A stretch of 43,413 nt of DNA from Alphaproteobacteria bacterium (GTDB lineage: Bacteria > Pseudomonadota > Alphaproteobacteria > Bin65): NCBI GenBank assembly GCA_022819985.1, contig JAJEGH010000025.1:1-43413 (forward strand), written 5' to 3'. The translations under genes and the position numbers were made by a program. Numbering within the stretch: position 1 is the first letter of the stretch; each line of letters begins with the position of its first letter. The notes beneath the pieces were generated by a model. That model searched no databases and was not told the DNA's origin. It worked only from the letters and a program-made list of their open reading frames with translations. Shown piece by piece: positions 1 to 8,937 of this stretch.

Positions 1-1
1 C

Positions 2-187
2 ATGATCGGCGCGCTCGGCAAGATGACCGAGTGGGAGACCCACTGCCGCGGCGCGCTCGGCAACGGCGTCACCAAAGAGCAGATCCGCGCGGCCTGCCAC
101 GTCGTCGGCATCTATTGCGGCGTGCCCCAGGCGCTGGAATGCTTCCGCGTCGCCCGCAAGGTGCTGGAGGAGGAGGGCGAACTGTAA
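2..187 (+). CDS. carboxymuconolactone decarboxylase family protein, C-terminal part
   Basis: The last 61 residues resemble the C-terminal half of the carboxymuconolactone decarboxylase (CMD/AhpD-like) family. They include the pattern around HCRGALGNGVTKEQIRAA followed by YCGVPQALE and a helical, acidic tail. The ATG at position 2 is probably internal, because the reading frame is open to the window edge and family members are usually longer, so the gene is cut by the window. CMD proteins either decarboxylate 4-carboxymuconolactone in protocatechuate degradation or act as AhpD-type reductants. No CxxC of the AhpD type is visible in this part, but the N-terminal half is missing, so the exact role is open. 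It converges with the tctA gene on the other strand. Confidence 0.72.
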   Translation: MIGALGKMTEWETHCRGALGNGVTKEQIRAACHVVGIYCGVPQALECFRVARKVLEEEGEL

Positions 188-221
188 GAAATACGCGCGG
201 TCGCCCGGTCTCCGGGCGGCC

Positions 222-1703
222 TCAGGTCCTGCGGTGCCGCCGCCAGGTCCAGAAGACGGTGAAGGCCGCGGCGGCTAGGAGCAGGGCGCCGATCGGGCGG
301 GTCAGGAACACCGTCGCGTCCATGTCGTTGGCGGTGAGCGCGTTGCGCAGGTTGGTCTCGACCATCGGGCCGAGCACGAGGCCGAGGACGACCGGCGCCA
401 TCGGGAAGCCGAACCGGATGAGGACGTATCCGGCGAGGCCGAGCACCGCCATCAGGCCGACCTCGAAGGGCGTGTTGTTGATCGCGAAGGCGCCGGTGGC
501 GCACAGCACGCCGACGATCGGGATCAGGATGCGCGGCGGCAGCTTCAGGATCGCCGGCAGCCAGCGCCGGGTGCCGAGGCCGATGACCAGGATGCAGACG
601 TTGGCGAACAGCAGGATCAACAGGATCTGGACGAACAGGTCGCTCTTCTCGGCGATGAAGAACGGGCCGGGATCGATGCCCTGGATGAGCAGGGCGCCGA
701 TCAGCACGGCGGTCACCGTATCGCCCGGAATGCCGAGCGTGAGCAGCGGGATGAGCGCGCCGCCGGTGACCGCATTGTTGGCGGTCTCCGCTGCGATGAC
801 TCCGCGCGGATCGCCCTCTTCCTGGGCCTGCGGCGCCTTCTTGCGGGCCGATTCGCCGTAGGCGATCCAGGCCGCGATGGTCGGCCCGGTGCCCGGCAGG
901 ATGCCGATGCCGGTGCCGATGAAGGCGCTCCGGATCGTCAGCCACTTGTTGCGCAGATAGTGCGAGAGCACTTCGCCCGCGCCGACCCGGCGCTGCGCCG
1001 GCAGCGTGGCCAGGCTGTCCCTGCGCGCCGCCTGCACCAGCATTTCGGACACGGCGAAAAAGGCGATCAGCGCCGGCATGAGCGGCACGCCGCCGAGCAG
1101 GTTCGGATCGCCGAAGGTCAGCCGCGTCATGCCGCCGACCGGATCGATGCCGCTGCAGCCCAGCAACATGCCGAGGGCGGCGGCGATCATGCCTTTCAGG
1201 ATCGAGCCGCCCGAGACCGCGGCGACGCAGACCAGCCCGAAGGTGCCGAGGGCGAAGTATTCGACCGAGGTGAATTCGAGCGCAAAGTCCGCGAGCCTGG
1301 GCGCGGCGAGCATCAGGACGAGAATGGAGACGAACCCGCCGATAAACGATGAGATCACCGACAGGCTGAGTGCGAGATCGGCCTTGCCCCGGCGCGCCAT
1401 CCTGTAACCGTCGAGCGCCGTTGCGGCGTTGCCCGGCGCGCCCGGCGTGTTGATCAGGATGGCCGGGATCGATCCGGCGAAATAGCCGCCGCAATAGATG
1501 CCCAGCAGCAGGGCCATGGCGACCTCGAAAGAGGCGCCGAAGGTCAGCGGCGTCGCGATGGCGACTCCGGCGGTCGCGGTCAGGCCGGGCGCCGCGCCGA
1601 AAATCAGGCCGACGACAACCCCGATCAGGATCCAGAGCAGGATCATCGGATCGGCGATCGCGCCCAGCGCCGTGCCGATCGCGGAAAACGAAATCAGATC
1701 CAT
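222..1703 (-). CDS. tctA: tripartite tricarboxylate transporter, large permease TctA
   Basis: A 493-residue polytopic inner-membrane protein of the TctA family, of full family length. The N-terminal region has the family pattern GLIFGAAPGLTATAGVAIATP and GIYCGGYFAGSIPAILINTPG. A related second half follows (GILPGTGPTIAAWIAYG, then GALIPLLTLGIPGD), as expected for the internally duplicated TctA fold. It forms the transmembrane channel that moves a carboxylate delivered by the periplasmic protein TctC. Its start overlaps the 3' end of tctB by 10 nt, so the two are translationally coupled in a tctC-tctB-tctA minus-strand operon. The transported substrate (citrate-like, or another mono/di/tricarboxylate) cannot be told from the permease. 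Confidence 0.95.
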   Translation of the reverse strand: MDLISFSAIGTALGAIADPMILLWILIGVVVGLIFGAAPGLTATAGVAIATPLTFGASFEVAMALLLGIYCGGYFAGSIPAILINTPGAPGNAATALDGYRMARRGKADLALSLSVISSFIGGFVSILVLMLAAPRLADFALEFTSVEYFALGTFGLVCVAAVSGGSILKGMIAAALGMLLGCSGIDPVGGMTRLTFGDPNLLGGVPLMPALIAFFAVSEMLVQAARRDSLATLPAQRRVGAGEVLSHYLRNKWLTIRSAFIGTGIGILPGTGPTIAAWIAYGESARKKAPQAQEEGDPRGVIAAETANNAVTGGALIPLLTLGIPGDTVTAVLIGALLIQGIDPGPFFIAEKSDLFVQILLILLFANVCILVIGLGTRRWLPAILKLPPRILIPIVGVLCATGAFAINNTPFEVGLMAVLGLAGYVLIRFGFPMAPVVLGLVLGPMVETNLRNALTANDMDATVFLTRPIGALLLAAAAFTVFWTWRRHRRT

Positions 1704-2134
1704 GTCGGCAGCAGAACGGTGAAGCCGTAGCGGAACACGGCATAGACCGTCGCCGAGACCGCGACCGGGATCAGGACCAGTTCAAGCGGCCGGCGCGAGC
1801 CGAGAAGCCACAGGGACAGGATCGTGAACGCCCAGGCGCCGAATCGGAAATCGACATAGCGGAAGGTCAGGCAGTAGAGCAGGAACAGGGCGGCCATGAG
1901 CAGGCCGCGCCGCCGCATCAGCCCGGCCAGGGCTTCGGCGGTGCCGAGCCCGCCCGGCCGCAGCGCCAGCAGCCCGCCGAGCAGGACCAGCGCACCCGCC
2001 AGCAGGCCCGGAAAGAAGCGCGCCGAAAGGGTCGACTGCCGTTCGTTGATCTCGATGCCGGCGACCAGCGCTGCCAGCCCAAAGCCCAGCGCGACGACCG
2101 CCAGCCCGACGATCCGGTCCGCCCGTTTCGGCAT
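1694..2134 (-). CDS. tctB: tripartite tricarboxylate transporter, small permease TctB
   Basis: A 146-residue protein with four hydrophobic segments, the usual size and topology of TctB. It starts MPKRADRIVGLAVVALGFG, has a polar connection after the first segment (GIEINERQSTLSARFFPGLLA), and ends in a hydrophobic C-terminal hairpin (TVYAVFRYGFTVLLP). The SARFFPGLLA stretch is characteristic of the family. It is the poorly conserved small membrane subunit that works with TctA. It lies between tctC and tctA, overlapping tctA by 10 nt and separated from tctC by about 60 nt that carry a short tandem repeat. Confidence 0.9.
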   Translation of the reverse strand: MPKRADRIVGLAVVALGFGLAALVAGIEINERQSTLSARFFPGLLAGALVLLGGLLALRPGGLGTAEALAGLMRRRGLLMAALFLLYCLTFRYVDFRFGAWAFTILSLWLLGSRRPLELVLIPVAVSATVYAVFRYGFTVLLPTWI

Positions 2135-2147
2135 GCGACCCCCGCGG

Positions 2148-2188
2148 CGGCCCGGATCGGGCGGCCCGGATCGGCGGACCGGATCGGG
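2148..2188. repeat. short tandem repeat between tctC and tctB
   Basis: Three consecutive copies of a 13-14 bp unit (consensus CGGCCCGGATCGGG) fill most of the gap between the tctC stop and the tctB start. The third copy has an A in place of one C. It may be simple slippage, or a GC-rich element affecting the relative expression of tctC and tctBA. Confidence 0.7.
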
Positions 2189-2194
2189 GGCCCG

Positions 2195-3166
2195 CTACTT
2201 GATCAGGCCGATGTCCTTGAGGACGACCCGGTGCTTGGCGACGTTGGCGTCGATGCGCTTCTGGAAGCCCTCGCCGTCGAGAAACGCCTCGTTGAAGTTG
2301 AACTTCTTGTAGAGCGCCGAGGTCGAGGCCTGGGTGGCGACCTTCTTCACCACCGCCCGGAGCTTGCTCACCACGGCGGCCGGCGTGCCCTTGCGGGTCA
2401 GCAGGCCGAACCACACGGCGACCGTGAAGTCGTAGCCCTGTTCCTTGAAGGTCGGCACGTCGGGGAAGTAGGGCACGCGCTTGCCGGCCGCGATGCCGAT
2501 CACCCGCAGCTTGCCGCCTTTGGCCAGCCCCGTGTAGTTCGGCGCGCCGACGAATACGAAATCGACCTCGCCGGAGAGCGTCTTGGTGATCGCGCCCTTA
2601 CCGCCCCGGCCGCCGATATGCTTCATCTTGATGCCCTGGGCCTTGGCGAAGATTTCCATGTTGATGTGCTGGGTCGCGCCCGGACCCGGCGTGGCGTATT
2701 TGATCCCGCCGGGTTTGGCCTTCGCCGCCGCGACGATGTCCTTCACCGATTTGAACGGGCTGTCCGCTTTGACGGCGAGGCCGATCGGCACCTCGACGAG
2801 CTGGGCGAGCGGCACGAAATCGCTCGTCACATAGCCGGGCTTGGAGATCAGTGGCCGGGCGGTCAGCGCGCCGGTCGAGCCCATCAGCAGCGTGTAGCCG
2901 TCGCCCTTCGCCTTGTTGGCCTCGGCGGTGCCCTTGCCGCCGCCGGCACCGGGAATGTTCTGCACCACGAAGGGCACCTTCAACTCTTTCTTGAGCTGCT
3001 CGGCGATCACCCGGGCGGTGCCGTCGAGCGAATCGCCGGCGCCGAACGGCACGACGATCCTGACCGGCTTCTCCGGATATTCCGCGACGGCAGGCGCGGC
3101 GAAGGATAACGCTGCAATGCCGGCCGCAACTGCGAGCGGACGGGCAATCGATAACGGTAATTTCAT
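2195..3166 (-). CDS. tctC: tripartite tricarboxylate transporter substrate-binding protein TctC
   Basis: A periplasmic solute-binding protein of the TctC (Bug) family, 323 residues from the chosen start. A signal peptide of about 28 residues ends in a hydrophobic stretch and APAVA. The mature part opens with the hallmark YPEKPVRIVVPFGAGDSLDG, and later holds NIPGAGGGKGTAEANKAKGDGY and the YATPGPGATQH pattern. Two in-frame ATGs lie close together (3172 and 3166). A GGGAGG Shine-Dalgarno is only about 2 nt from the first and about 8 nt from the second, so the second (MKLPLS) is preferred. It is the first gene of the tctCBA operon and delivers the substrate to TctAB. Bug proteins bind varied carboxylates, so the ligand is unknown. 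Confidence 0.93.
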   Translation of the reverse strand: MKLPLSIARPLAVAAGIAALSFAAPAVAEYPEKPVRIVVPFGAGDSLDGTARVIAEQLKKELKVPFVVQNIPGAGGGKGTAEANKAKGDGYTLLMGSTGALTARPLISKPGYVTSDFVPLAQLVEVPIGLAVKADSPFKSVKDIVAAAKAKPGGIKYATPGPGATQHINMEIFAKAQGIKMKHIGGRGGKGAITKTLSGEVDFVFVGAPNYTGLAKGGKLRVIGIAAGKRVPYFPDVPTFKEQGYDFTVAVWFGLLTRKGTPAAVVSKLRAVVKKVATQASTSALYKKFNFNEAFLDGEGFQKRIDANVAKHRVVLKDIGLIK

Positions 3167-3304
3167 AACCATTCCCTCCCGATTTCCGGCCCGTGCCCGG
3201 CTCCCGCATCCGGCGATTCGGCGGCGGCGAACCCTGCATGGACTTGCCGGAAGCGTATTTCTATCATCGGAGCCGGTCAACGGCGGCAACATTGGATCCG
3301 GCTC

Positions 3305-4309
3305 ATGCCCGACATCTCGATCTCCTATCTCAACGGCAGGGACGTCGACGCGCTCGCCATGACCGACGGCGAAGTCCTCGCCGCGGTCGAATCCGGCCTG
3401 CGCGCCCAAGGCAACGGCGAGACCGTGCTTGAGCCGCGGGTCCATCTGGTGCCCGAATCGTCGGACAAGGGGCATTTCAATGTGTTGCGCGGCTATATCA
3501 AGCCGTTGGGCTTCGCCGGATTCAAGATGGTCGGCGACTTCGTCGATAACTACAAACAGGGCCTGCCGTCGGAGATGGCGATCCTGTGCCTGTTCGATCC
3601 CGAAACCGGCATGCCGCGGGCGATCGTCGATGCGACGGCGATCACCGAGATGCGCACCGGCGCGATGACGGCGATAGGCGCGAAATACCTGGCGCGCCGG
3701 GACTGCCGGACCCTCGGCCACATCGGCGCGCGCGGCACGGCTTACTGGAACGTCCGGCTGCTCGACAGCCTGTTCGACTTCGAGGAAATCCGCGTCCATT
3801 CCCGCCGCCCGGAGAGCCGGGAGGCTTTCGGCGCGCGGCTGAGCGAAGACCTGGGCAAAACGGTCATCGTCACGGACAACTGGAAAGACTGCCTCGACGG
3901 CGCCGATATCCTGGTCGAAGCCTCGCGCCTGCCGGAGCCCGAGCCGCTGTTCCTGACGGAGTGGGTGAGGAAGGGAGCCTTCGTCGTGCCCTACGGCACG
4001 ATGAGCAGCGTCGAGCTTTCGCTGACCGACATCATGGACAAGATCGTGGTCGACGACTGGGGCCAGTGCCAGCCGGGCAAGCCCTTCGGCTCGCTGCGCC
4101 GCCATGTCGACGAGGGGAGGCTGACCGAGGAAACCCTGCACGCCGAGATGGGCGAGATCGTCGCCGGGTTGAAACCCGGGCGCGAAAGCGATGGCGAAAC
4201 CAACCTGTTCTGGCACCGGGGCTTGAGCCTGAGCGACATCGCCCTCGGCGCCGCCATGCTGGAGAAGGCGGAACGCAGAGGGGTCGGCGAGACCCTGCCG
4301 TTCGCCTGA
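3305..4309 (+). CDS. ornithine cyclodeaminase / mu-crystallin family protein
   Basis: A 334-residue member of the ornithine cyclodeaminase/mu-crystallin family, of family length. The EMRTGAMTAIGAKYLA segment near residue 115-130 and the Rossmann region LGHIGARGTAYWN place it there. The usual dinucleotide loop (GAGxQA) reads GARGTA here. That is a clear departure, so NAD binding or the exact reaction may differ from classical enzymes converting L-ornithine to L-proline and ammonia. Other family members are alanine dehydrogenases or imine reductases acting on amino acids. It is divergent from the tctCBA operon, with 138 nt between the starts, so the transporter might feed it, but that is only a positional inference. 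Confidence 0.85.
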   Translation: MPDISISYLNGRDVDALAMTDGEVLAAVESGLRAQGNGETVLEPRVHLVPESSDKGHFNVLRGYIKPLGFAGFKMVGDFVDNYKQGLPSEMAILCLFDPETGMPRAIVDATAITEMRTGAMTAIGAKYLARRDCRTLGHIGARGTAYWNVRLLDSLFDFEEIRVHSRRPESREAFGARLSEDLGKTVIVTDNWKDCLDGADILVEASRLPEPEPLFLTEWVRKGAFVVPYGTMSSVELSLTDIMDKIVVDDWGQCQPGKPFGSLRRHVDEGRLTEETLHAEMGEIVAGLKPGRESDGETNLFWHRGLSLSDIALGAAMLEKAERRGVGETLPFA

Positions 4310-4382
4310 CGAGCAGCGGCCGTCCCGCAAATTTCCTGGCTTGCCATCCCGGCCGGCCGGAAGGGTCGCCGGCCCGCTTCCG

Positions 4383-5006
4383 TTATCCCGCCAGCGTCTC
4401 CAGAAACCCGCAGATCCGCTCGATCGCCAGCGCGAGATTGCCCGCTTCGGTATGGCCGGACGCCTTGCGGGGCTTGAAGCTGTGGTCGCCGTCGGGCAGC
4501 CATTCGACCGTTATGGCGTCCGGGAGGCCGTAGCCTGGCACCTCGTCGGCGCGGCCGAACGGGTCGCGCTCGCCCTGCAGGATAAGCGCCGGCGTCGCGA
4601 GTGTCTCCAGATGCGCCGTGCGCAGCTTCTCCGGCCGGCCGGGCGGGTGGAAGGGATAGCCCAGGCAGACCAGCCCGCGGACTCCGGCCTCGTCGGCGAC
4701 CAGGCTGGCCATCCGGCCGCCCAGGCTCTTGCCGCCGATAACGAGCGTATCCGCCCCGAGATCGGCGATGACGCTGCGCCAGGTCTCCAGCAGCGCCGCT
4801 GCCCGGTCCGGCGGCCTCTTTGCACCGGTCGCCCGCCGGGCGGCCATGTAGGGAAACTCGAACCGGGCGACGCGCCACCCGGCGGCGGCCACGCCTTCGG
4901 CGATCCGGTTCATGAAGGGGCTGTCCATCGGCGCGCCGGCGCCGTGGGCGAAGGCGAGGGTGAGCGGCGCCCCGGCCGGCCCGTCCGCAAGGCCCGGAAC
5001 CCTCAC
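4383..5006 (-). CDS. alpha/beta hydrolase, KANL3/Tex30-like
   Basis: A 207-residue alpha/beta hydrolase of the small KANL3/Tex30 (dienelactone-hydrolase-like) type. It shows the oxyanion segment AFAHGAGAPMDSPF, the nucleophile elbow GGKSLGGR with Ser94, the acid region GERDPFG and the catalytic His in DGDHSF. The open frame runs much further upstream, but the protein-like sequence begins at VRVPGLADG. The GTG at 5006 overlaps the sspB stop as GTGA, which is the best start and shows translational coupling. The substrate is unknown. The family is widespread, and bacterial members are annotated only as hydrolases. Confidence 0.85.
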   Translation of the reverse strand: MRVPGLADGPAGAPLTLAFAHGAGAPMDSPFMNRIAEGVAAAGWRVARFEFPYMAARRATGAKRPPDRAAALLETWRSVIADLGADTLVIGGKSLGGRMASLVADEAGVRGLVCLGYPFHPPGRPEKLRTAHLETLATPALILQGERDPFGRADEVPGYGLPDAITVEWLPDGDHSFKPRKASGHTEAGNLALAIERICGFLETLAG

Positions 5007-5527
5007 CGCTTCTTGCGGAAGGAATCCAGGTTGACGACCTCGCCGGTCTGCGCCGATCCGTCCGCCGCTTCGCCGCCTTCGGCGTCCTCGTTGCTCGCTG
5101 CCGGCGGGGAGTCGCCCGGCTCGGCGCCGGCCGCATCCTCTTTCTCGTCCTCCTCCGCCGTTTCGGCCGCGGCGGTCAGCTCGAACTTCAGGCCGAACGG
5201 GACCGAGGGATCGGCGAAAGACGTGATGCAGTCGAACGGAATCTCCAGCTTTTCCTGGCGCCGGTTGAAACTGAGTTCGACGGAAAACTGCGCCTCGCCG
5301 ACCTCGAGGTTCCAGAACTGGTGTTCCAGGACGATGGTCATTTCTTCGGGGTAGGTGCGGGCCAGCCGCGCCGGAATGGCGACGCCCGGGCCTGCGGTCA
5401 GGAAAGTGATGTAAAGCCCGTGGCCTTCCGGCAGGCCGAAGGTCGCGACCTGTTCCAGCGCCGTGCGCACGACTCCGCGCAGAGCGTCCTCGACGATCTT
5501 CTCGTAGTGCAGGAGTTCCGGCTCCAT
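5003..5527 (-). CDS. sspB: ClpXP protease specificity-enhancing factor SspB
   Basis: A 174-residue alphaproteobacterial SspB. The folded N-terminal domain (residues about 1-120) has the pattern GLPEGHGLYITFLT, AGPGVAIPARL, TIVLEHQFWNLEV and IPFDCITSFADPSVPFGL. An acidic, low-complexity linker rich in E, A, D and G follows, ending in the ClpX-binding tail VVNLDSFRKK. SspB binds the ssrA degradation tag on tmRNA-tagged proteins and tethers them to ClpXP. It lies about 115 nt from the ssrA gene and on the same strand, so the tag-making RNA and the tag-reading adaptor are neighbours. It is cotranscribed with the downstream hydrolase (GTGA overlap). Confidence 0.96.
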   Translation of the reverse strand: MEPELLHYEKIVEDALRGVVRTALEQVATFGLPEGHGLYITFLTAGPGVAIPARLARTYPEEMTIVLEHQFWNLEVGEAQFSVELSFNRRQEKLEIPFDCITSFADPSVPFGLKFELTAAAETAEEDEKEDAAGAEPGDSPPAASNEDAEGGEAADGSAQTGEVVNLDSFRKKR

Positions 5528-5641
5528 CGCCCCGGCCGTCCCGTTTCGCTGTCCCCGCCGGGACCCGTCCCATTATGGAGCGTCGGGTGGATGCCGCAAG
5601 CGCGGAATGGCGCTGTTCCGGCGGAGTGGGGGGCTTCTGTT

Positions 5642-5937
5642 GCCCGGCGCCCCCCGGGCCGCGCTTTCCTAGAAGCTAGGCAGCGAGTGCCAAACGATCG
5701 TTGTCGTTAGCATTTGTGATGGTAGCCCGATAACGGTGGTACAATGCCGGGCGAAAAGCGAACCTTTTACTGCACGTCGATCCTGTTTCGCCCCCAATGA
5801 GGAGCCGGGCCGGCGGCAGCGCGCGGAACGCACATCCGCCAAGGCCCGGCGAAACTGGTGGAGGCGCCGGGTACTGCCCCCGGGTCCGCAACAGCTATTG
5901 CGCACGCCGTTTATCGCCATAGTCGCCCGGAGGCGAC
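5642..5937 (-). ncRNA. ssrA: two-piece (circularly permuted) tmRNA
   Basis: Reading the minus strand, the acceptor piece comes first. A 5' hairpin GTCGCC-TCCG-GGCGAC (5922-5937) leads to a T-arm with stem CCGGG/CCCGG, and then the 3' acceptor strand CGCCTCCACCA ending at 5856. About 60 nt of removable spacer (5796-5855) follow. The coding piece starts at 5795 with GGGGGCGAAACAGGATCGAC, the classic tmRNA 5' signature. GGGGGCG pairs with CGCCTCC to form a 7-bp acceptor stem with one G-U. The tag reading frame at 5711-5676 encodes ANDNDRLALAA then TAG, and the stop sits in a small hairpin (5668-5680). A GC-rich hairpin at 5642-5659 may close the transcript. This gene order is the permuted, two-RNA form known in alphaproteobacteria. 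It rescues stalled ribosomes. The exact mature ends are estimates. Confidence 0.95.
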
Positions 5938-5943
5938 AGGCGG

Positions 5944-5972
5944 AAGATAGGGCCTGGCGTTGTGAATTGAAA
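5944..5972 (-). promoter_or_regulatory. candidate ssrA promoter
   Basis: On the minus strand a TTTCAA (5972-5967) and a TATCTT (5949-5944) are separated by 17 nt, directly ahead of the 5' hairpin of the tmRNA precursor. The -35 match is weak. The spacing and position are the main support. Confidence 0.4.
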
Positions 5973-6071
5973 GGCCGGGAATTGAAAGAGGGCCGGGCGG
6001 CGATATCCGGTGACGCGGCGGGACCGAAACGCTAGTTTCGCCCTCCATCGCGAACGCAACGGCCGCCGCCT

Positions 6072-7040
6072 ATGCCGAACCAGCCCGACAGCCTGCCGCC
6101 CGCCAACGCCAACGCGACGGCCGACCAGATCGCCGAGATCGAAGACGCGCGCGCCCGCACGGCCGAAACGCGGCGCGTGACCGCGCCGGGGCTGGAGGAG
6201 GTCCTCTACACCGCCTTCCCGGTGCTCGATCACGGCTTCGTCCGGGTGGTCGACTATATGGGCGACGACGCCGCAATCGTGCAGGCGGCGCGGGTGTCTT
6301 ACGGCCGGGGCACCAAGTCGGTGCGCAACGACGCCGGCCTGATCCGCTACCTGCTGCGCCACCGGCACACGACGCCCTTCGAGATGTGCGAAATCAAGCT
6401 TCATGTGAAGCTGCCGGTGTTCGTCGCGCGCCAGTGGATCCGCCACCGCACCGCCAACGTGAACGAGTATTCGGCGCGCTATTCCGTGCTCGACCGGGAA
6501 TTCTACGTCCCGGCGCCGGAGCATCTGGCGGCCCAGTCCGCCGCCAACCGGCAGGGCAGGGGCGACGTGCTAGAGGGCGAGGAGGCCGAGCGCGTCCTGA
6601 AATTGCTGCGCGACGACGCGGCGGCCTGCTACGACCATTACGAGGAGATGCTGAACGAGGGGCCGGATGGCGCGCCGGCCGATCCCGCCCACCGGGGCCT
6701 CGCCCGCGAACTGGCGCGCATGAACCTGCCGCTCAGCGTCTATACCCAGTGGTACTGGAAGACCGACCTGCACAATCTGCTGCACTTCCTCAGCCTGCGC
6801 GCCGACGCCCACGCCCAGTACGAAATCCGCGCCTATGCGGAGGTCATGCTGGCGCTGACCGAACGATGGGTGCCGATTACGGCGCAGGCCTTCCGGGACT
6901 ACAGCATGGGCGCGGTCAGCCTGTCGGCGCCGGCGCTCGCCGCGGTCCGGCGGATGGTCGCCGGCGAAGCGGTGACGCAGGAGGACAGCGGCCTCAGCGC
7001 CCGCGAATGGCGCGAACTGATGGCGGCGCTGGAGCGGTAG
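6072..7040 (+). CDS. thyX: FAD-dependent thymidylate synthase ThyX
   Basis: A 322-residue ThyX. The signature [14 protein letters not shown] lies at residues 124-137, preceded by QWIRHR and by the substrate-region patterns [16 protein letters not shown] and [21 protein letters not shown]. The C-terminal part carries [29 protein letters not shown], the helix lining the dUMP and flavin sites. It makes dTMP from dUMP using methylene-tetrahydrofolate and FADH2, in the cytosol. An N-terminal extension of about 40 residues is Ala/Asn-rich and probably disordered. No strong Shine-Dalgarno precedes the ATG. It stands alone on the plus strand between ssrA and ilvD. Confidence 0.97.
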   Translation: MPNQPDSLPPANANATADQIAEIEDARARTAETRRVTAPGLEEVLYTAFPVLDHGFVRVVDYMGDDAAIVQAARVSYGRGTKSVRNDAGLIRYLLRHRHTTPFEMCEIKLHVKLPVFVARQWIRHRTANVNEYSARYSVLDREFYVPAPEHLAAQSAANRQGRGDVLEGEEAERVLKLLRDDAAACYDHYEEMLNEGPDGAPADPAHRGLARELARMNLPLSVYTQWYWKTDLHNLLHFLSLRADAHAQYEIRAYAEVMLALTERWVPITAQAFRDYSMGAVSLSAPALAAVRRMVAGEAVTQEDSGLSAREWRELMAALER

Positions 7041-7118
7041 GCCGGCGCCCGTTTACCCGCGCCGGTTTGCCCGTGCCCGTTTACCCTCGCCCGTTTGCCA
7101 GCGTCGGCGATCCGTCCC

Positions 7119-8864
7119 CTATTCCTCCCATTCCCACTCCACGCCGCCGGAATGGGTGACGGCGCCCGTGTTCGCCTGGCCGACCAGCCTTGCGTATTTC
7201 TCCAGCGCGCCGCCGAGCCGGCGCGGGTCCGGGGCCTGCCAGGCTGCGCGGCGGGCGGCGAGCTCTTCGTCGGACAGCAGGACGTTGATGGAGCGCCCGG
7301 CGGCGTCGATCTCGATGAGGTCGCCGTCGCGGATCAGGGCGAGCGGGCCGCCGACCGCGGCTTCCGGCGCGGCGTAGCCGATGCACATGCCGCGGGTCGC
7401 GCCGGAGAAGCGGCCGTCGGTCAGCAATGCCACCTTCTCGCCCCGGCCCTGGCCGTAGATCAGTGCCGTCGTGCCGAGCATCTCGCGCATGCCGGGGCCG
7501 CCGACCGGGCCCTCGTTGCGGATCACGATGACCTCGCCGTCCGCGTAGTTCTGCGCCTGCACGGCTTCATTGCAGCTCTCTTCCTCGTCGAACACACGGG
7601 CCGGGCCCTTGAAATACGTCGAACTCAGTCCGGCGACCTTCAGGAGCGCGCCGTCCGGGCACAGATTGCCCTTGAGCACGATCACGCCGCCGTCGGGCGA
7701 GCGCTCGTCGCCTTTCCGGCGGACGATCTCGCCGTCCGGCTCGGGCACGTCTTTCAGCGCATCCGCCATCGTTTCGCCGGTGTAGGTCAGCGCCGTGCCG
7801 TCGAACAGGCCGCTTTCCATGAGCAGGCGGAAGACGACCGGCGCGCCGCCGATGCCGTGAACGTCCCTGGCGAGGAAGCGGCCGCCGGGCTGCAGGTCGG
7901 CGACCAGCGGCGTGCGGTCGAACACACGGGCGACATCGTCCATGTCGAAGGCGATGCCGGCCTCGTTGGCGATGGCGGGCAGATGGAGCGCCGCGTTGGT
8001 CGAGCCGCCGGTCGCCGCGACCACCGCCGCGGCATTCTCCAGGCCGGTACGGGTTACCAGGTCCCGCGGCAGCGGCCCGCCCTTGTCCAGCGCCGCCATC
8101 ACGGCGTGGCCGGCGCGCCGGGCGATGCCCTGCCGCTCGGCGAAGACCGCCGGGATCATCGACGAGCCGAGCGGCGCCAAGCCGAGAGCCTCGGAGACCA
8201 TGCCCATGGTGTTCGCCGTGAACTGGCCGGGGCAGGCGCCGATGGTCGGCGCGCAGACCAGCTCCAGCTCGTTGACCTCCTCCTCCGGCACCGTGCCGAC
8301 CAGCACGCCGCCGACGCCCTCGTAGGCGGTCAGCACGGTCACGTCCTCGCCGCCGCGTGTGCCGGGCAGCATCGAGCCGCCATAGATGAAGACCGAGGGC
8401 ACGTTGAGGCGCGCCATCGCCATCATCATGCCGGGCAGGGTCTTGTCGCAGCCGGCGAAGCAGACCAGCGCATCGTAGGCGTGGCCGCGCACCACAGCCT
8501 CGACGCTGTCGGCGATGATCTCGCGCGACAGCAGCGAGAACTTCATGCCCTGGTGCTGCATCGAGATGCCGTCGGAAACCGAGATGGTGCGGAATTCGCG
8601 GGGCGTGCCGCCGGCCTCGACGATGCCGCGCCTGGCGTAATCGGCCTGGTTGGCGAGGCCCATGTTGCAGGGCGTCATCTCGCCCTCGGTGGTCACGACG
8701 CCGACCATCGGCCGGGCGATCGCTTCGCTGTCCAGCCCCATCGCGCGCATGAAGGCGCGGTGGGCGACCCGGTCGAGGCCGTCGGTCGTGATGCGCGAGC
8801 GCAGCCTGCGGTTCGCGCGCTTGCCGGATTCGGGCGGCGCAGAGGCGTTCGGGCCGTCGGGCAT
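7119..8864 (-). CDS. ilvD: dihydroxy-acid dehydratase
   Basis: A 581-residue IlvD/Edd-family dehydratase of full length. Candidate iron-sulfur ligands are Cys66 (EMTPCNMGL), Cys139 ([10 protein letters not shown]) and Cys211 ([12 protein letters not shown]), the three expected positions. The C-terminal part has [27 protein letters not shown] and [20 protein letters not shown], typical of the substrate and metal region. It dehydrates 2,3-dihydroxy-isovalerate and 2,3-dihydroxy-methylvalerate in branched-chain amino-acid synthesis. Sugar-acid dehydratases share the fold, so a role in sugar-acid catabolism is possible, particularly as no other ilv gene is nearby. Confidence 0.92.
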   Translation of the reverse strand: MPDGPNASAPPESGKRANRRLRSRITTDGLDRVAHRAFMRAMGLDSEAIARPMVGVVTTEGEMTPCNMGLANQADYARRGIVEAGGTPREFRTISVSDGISMQHQGMKFSLLSREIIADSVEAVVRGHAYDALVCFAGCDKTLPGMMMAMARLNVPSVFIYGGSMLPGTRGGEDVTVLTAYEGVGGVLVGTVPEEEVNELELVCAPTIGACPGQFTANTMGMVSEALGLAPLGSSMIPAVFAERQGIARRAGHAVMAALDKGGPLPRDLVTRTGLENAAAVVAATGGSTNAALHLPAIANEAGIAFDMDDVARVFDRTPLVADLQPGGRFLARDVHGIGGAPVVFRLLMESGLFDGTALTYTGETMADALKDVPEPDGEIVRRKGDERSPDGGVIVLKGNLCPDGALLKVAGLSSTYFKGPARVFDEEESCNEAVQAQNYADGEVIVIRNEGPVGGPGMREMLGTTALIYGQGRGEKVALLTDGRFSGATRGMCIGYAAPEAAVGGPLALIRDGDLIEIDAAGRSINVLLSDEELAARRAAWQAPDPRRLGGALEKYARLVGQANTGAVTHSGGVEWEWEE

Positions 8865-8937
8865 GGCGGGGCTCCCCGTTGCTGCGATCCCCCAAGCCTA
8901 CCGGCGCGGCCGGGCCGGCGCCAGCCGCCGCCGCGCC

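Noticed and set aside
112..1743. A long minus-strand frame overlapping tctA.
   Set aside because: It lies out of frame with tctA, is very rich in Arg, Gly, Ala and Pro, and matches no family. It is a shadow of a GC-rich gene.
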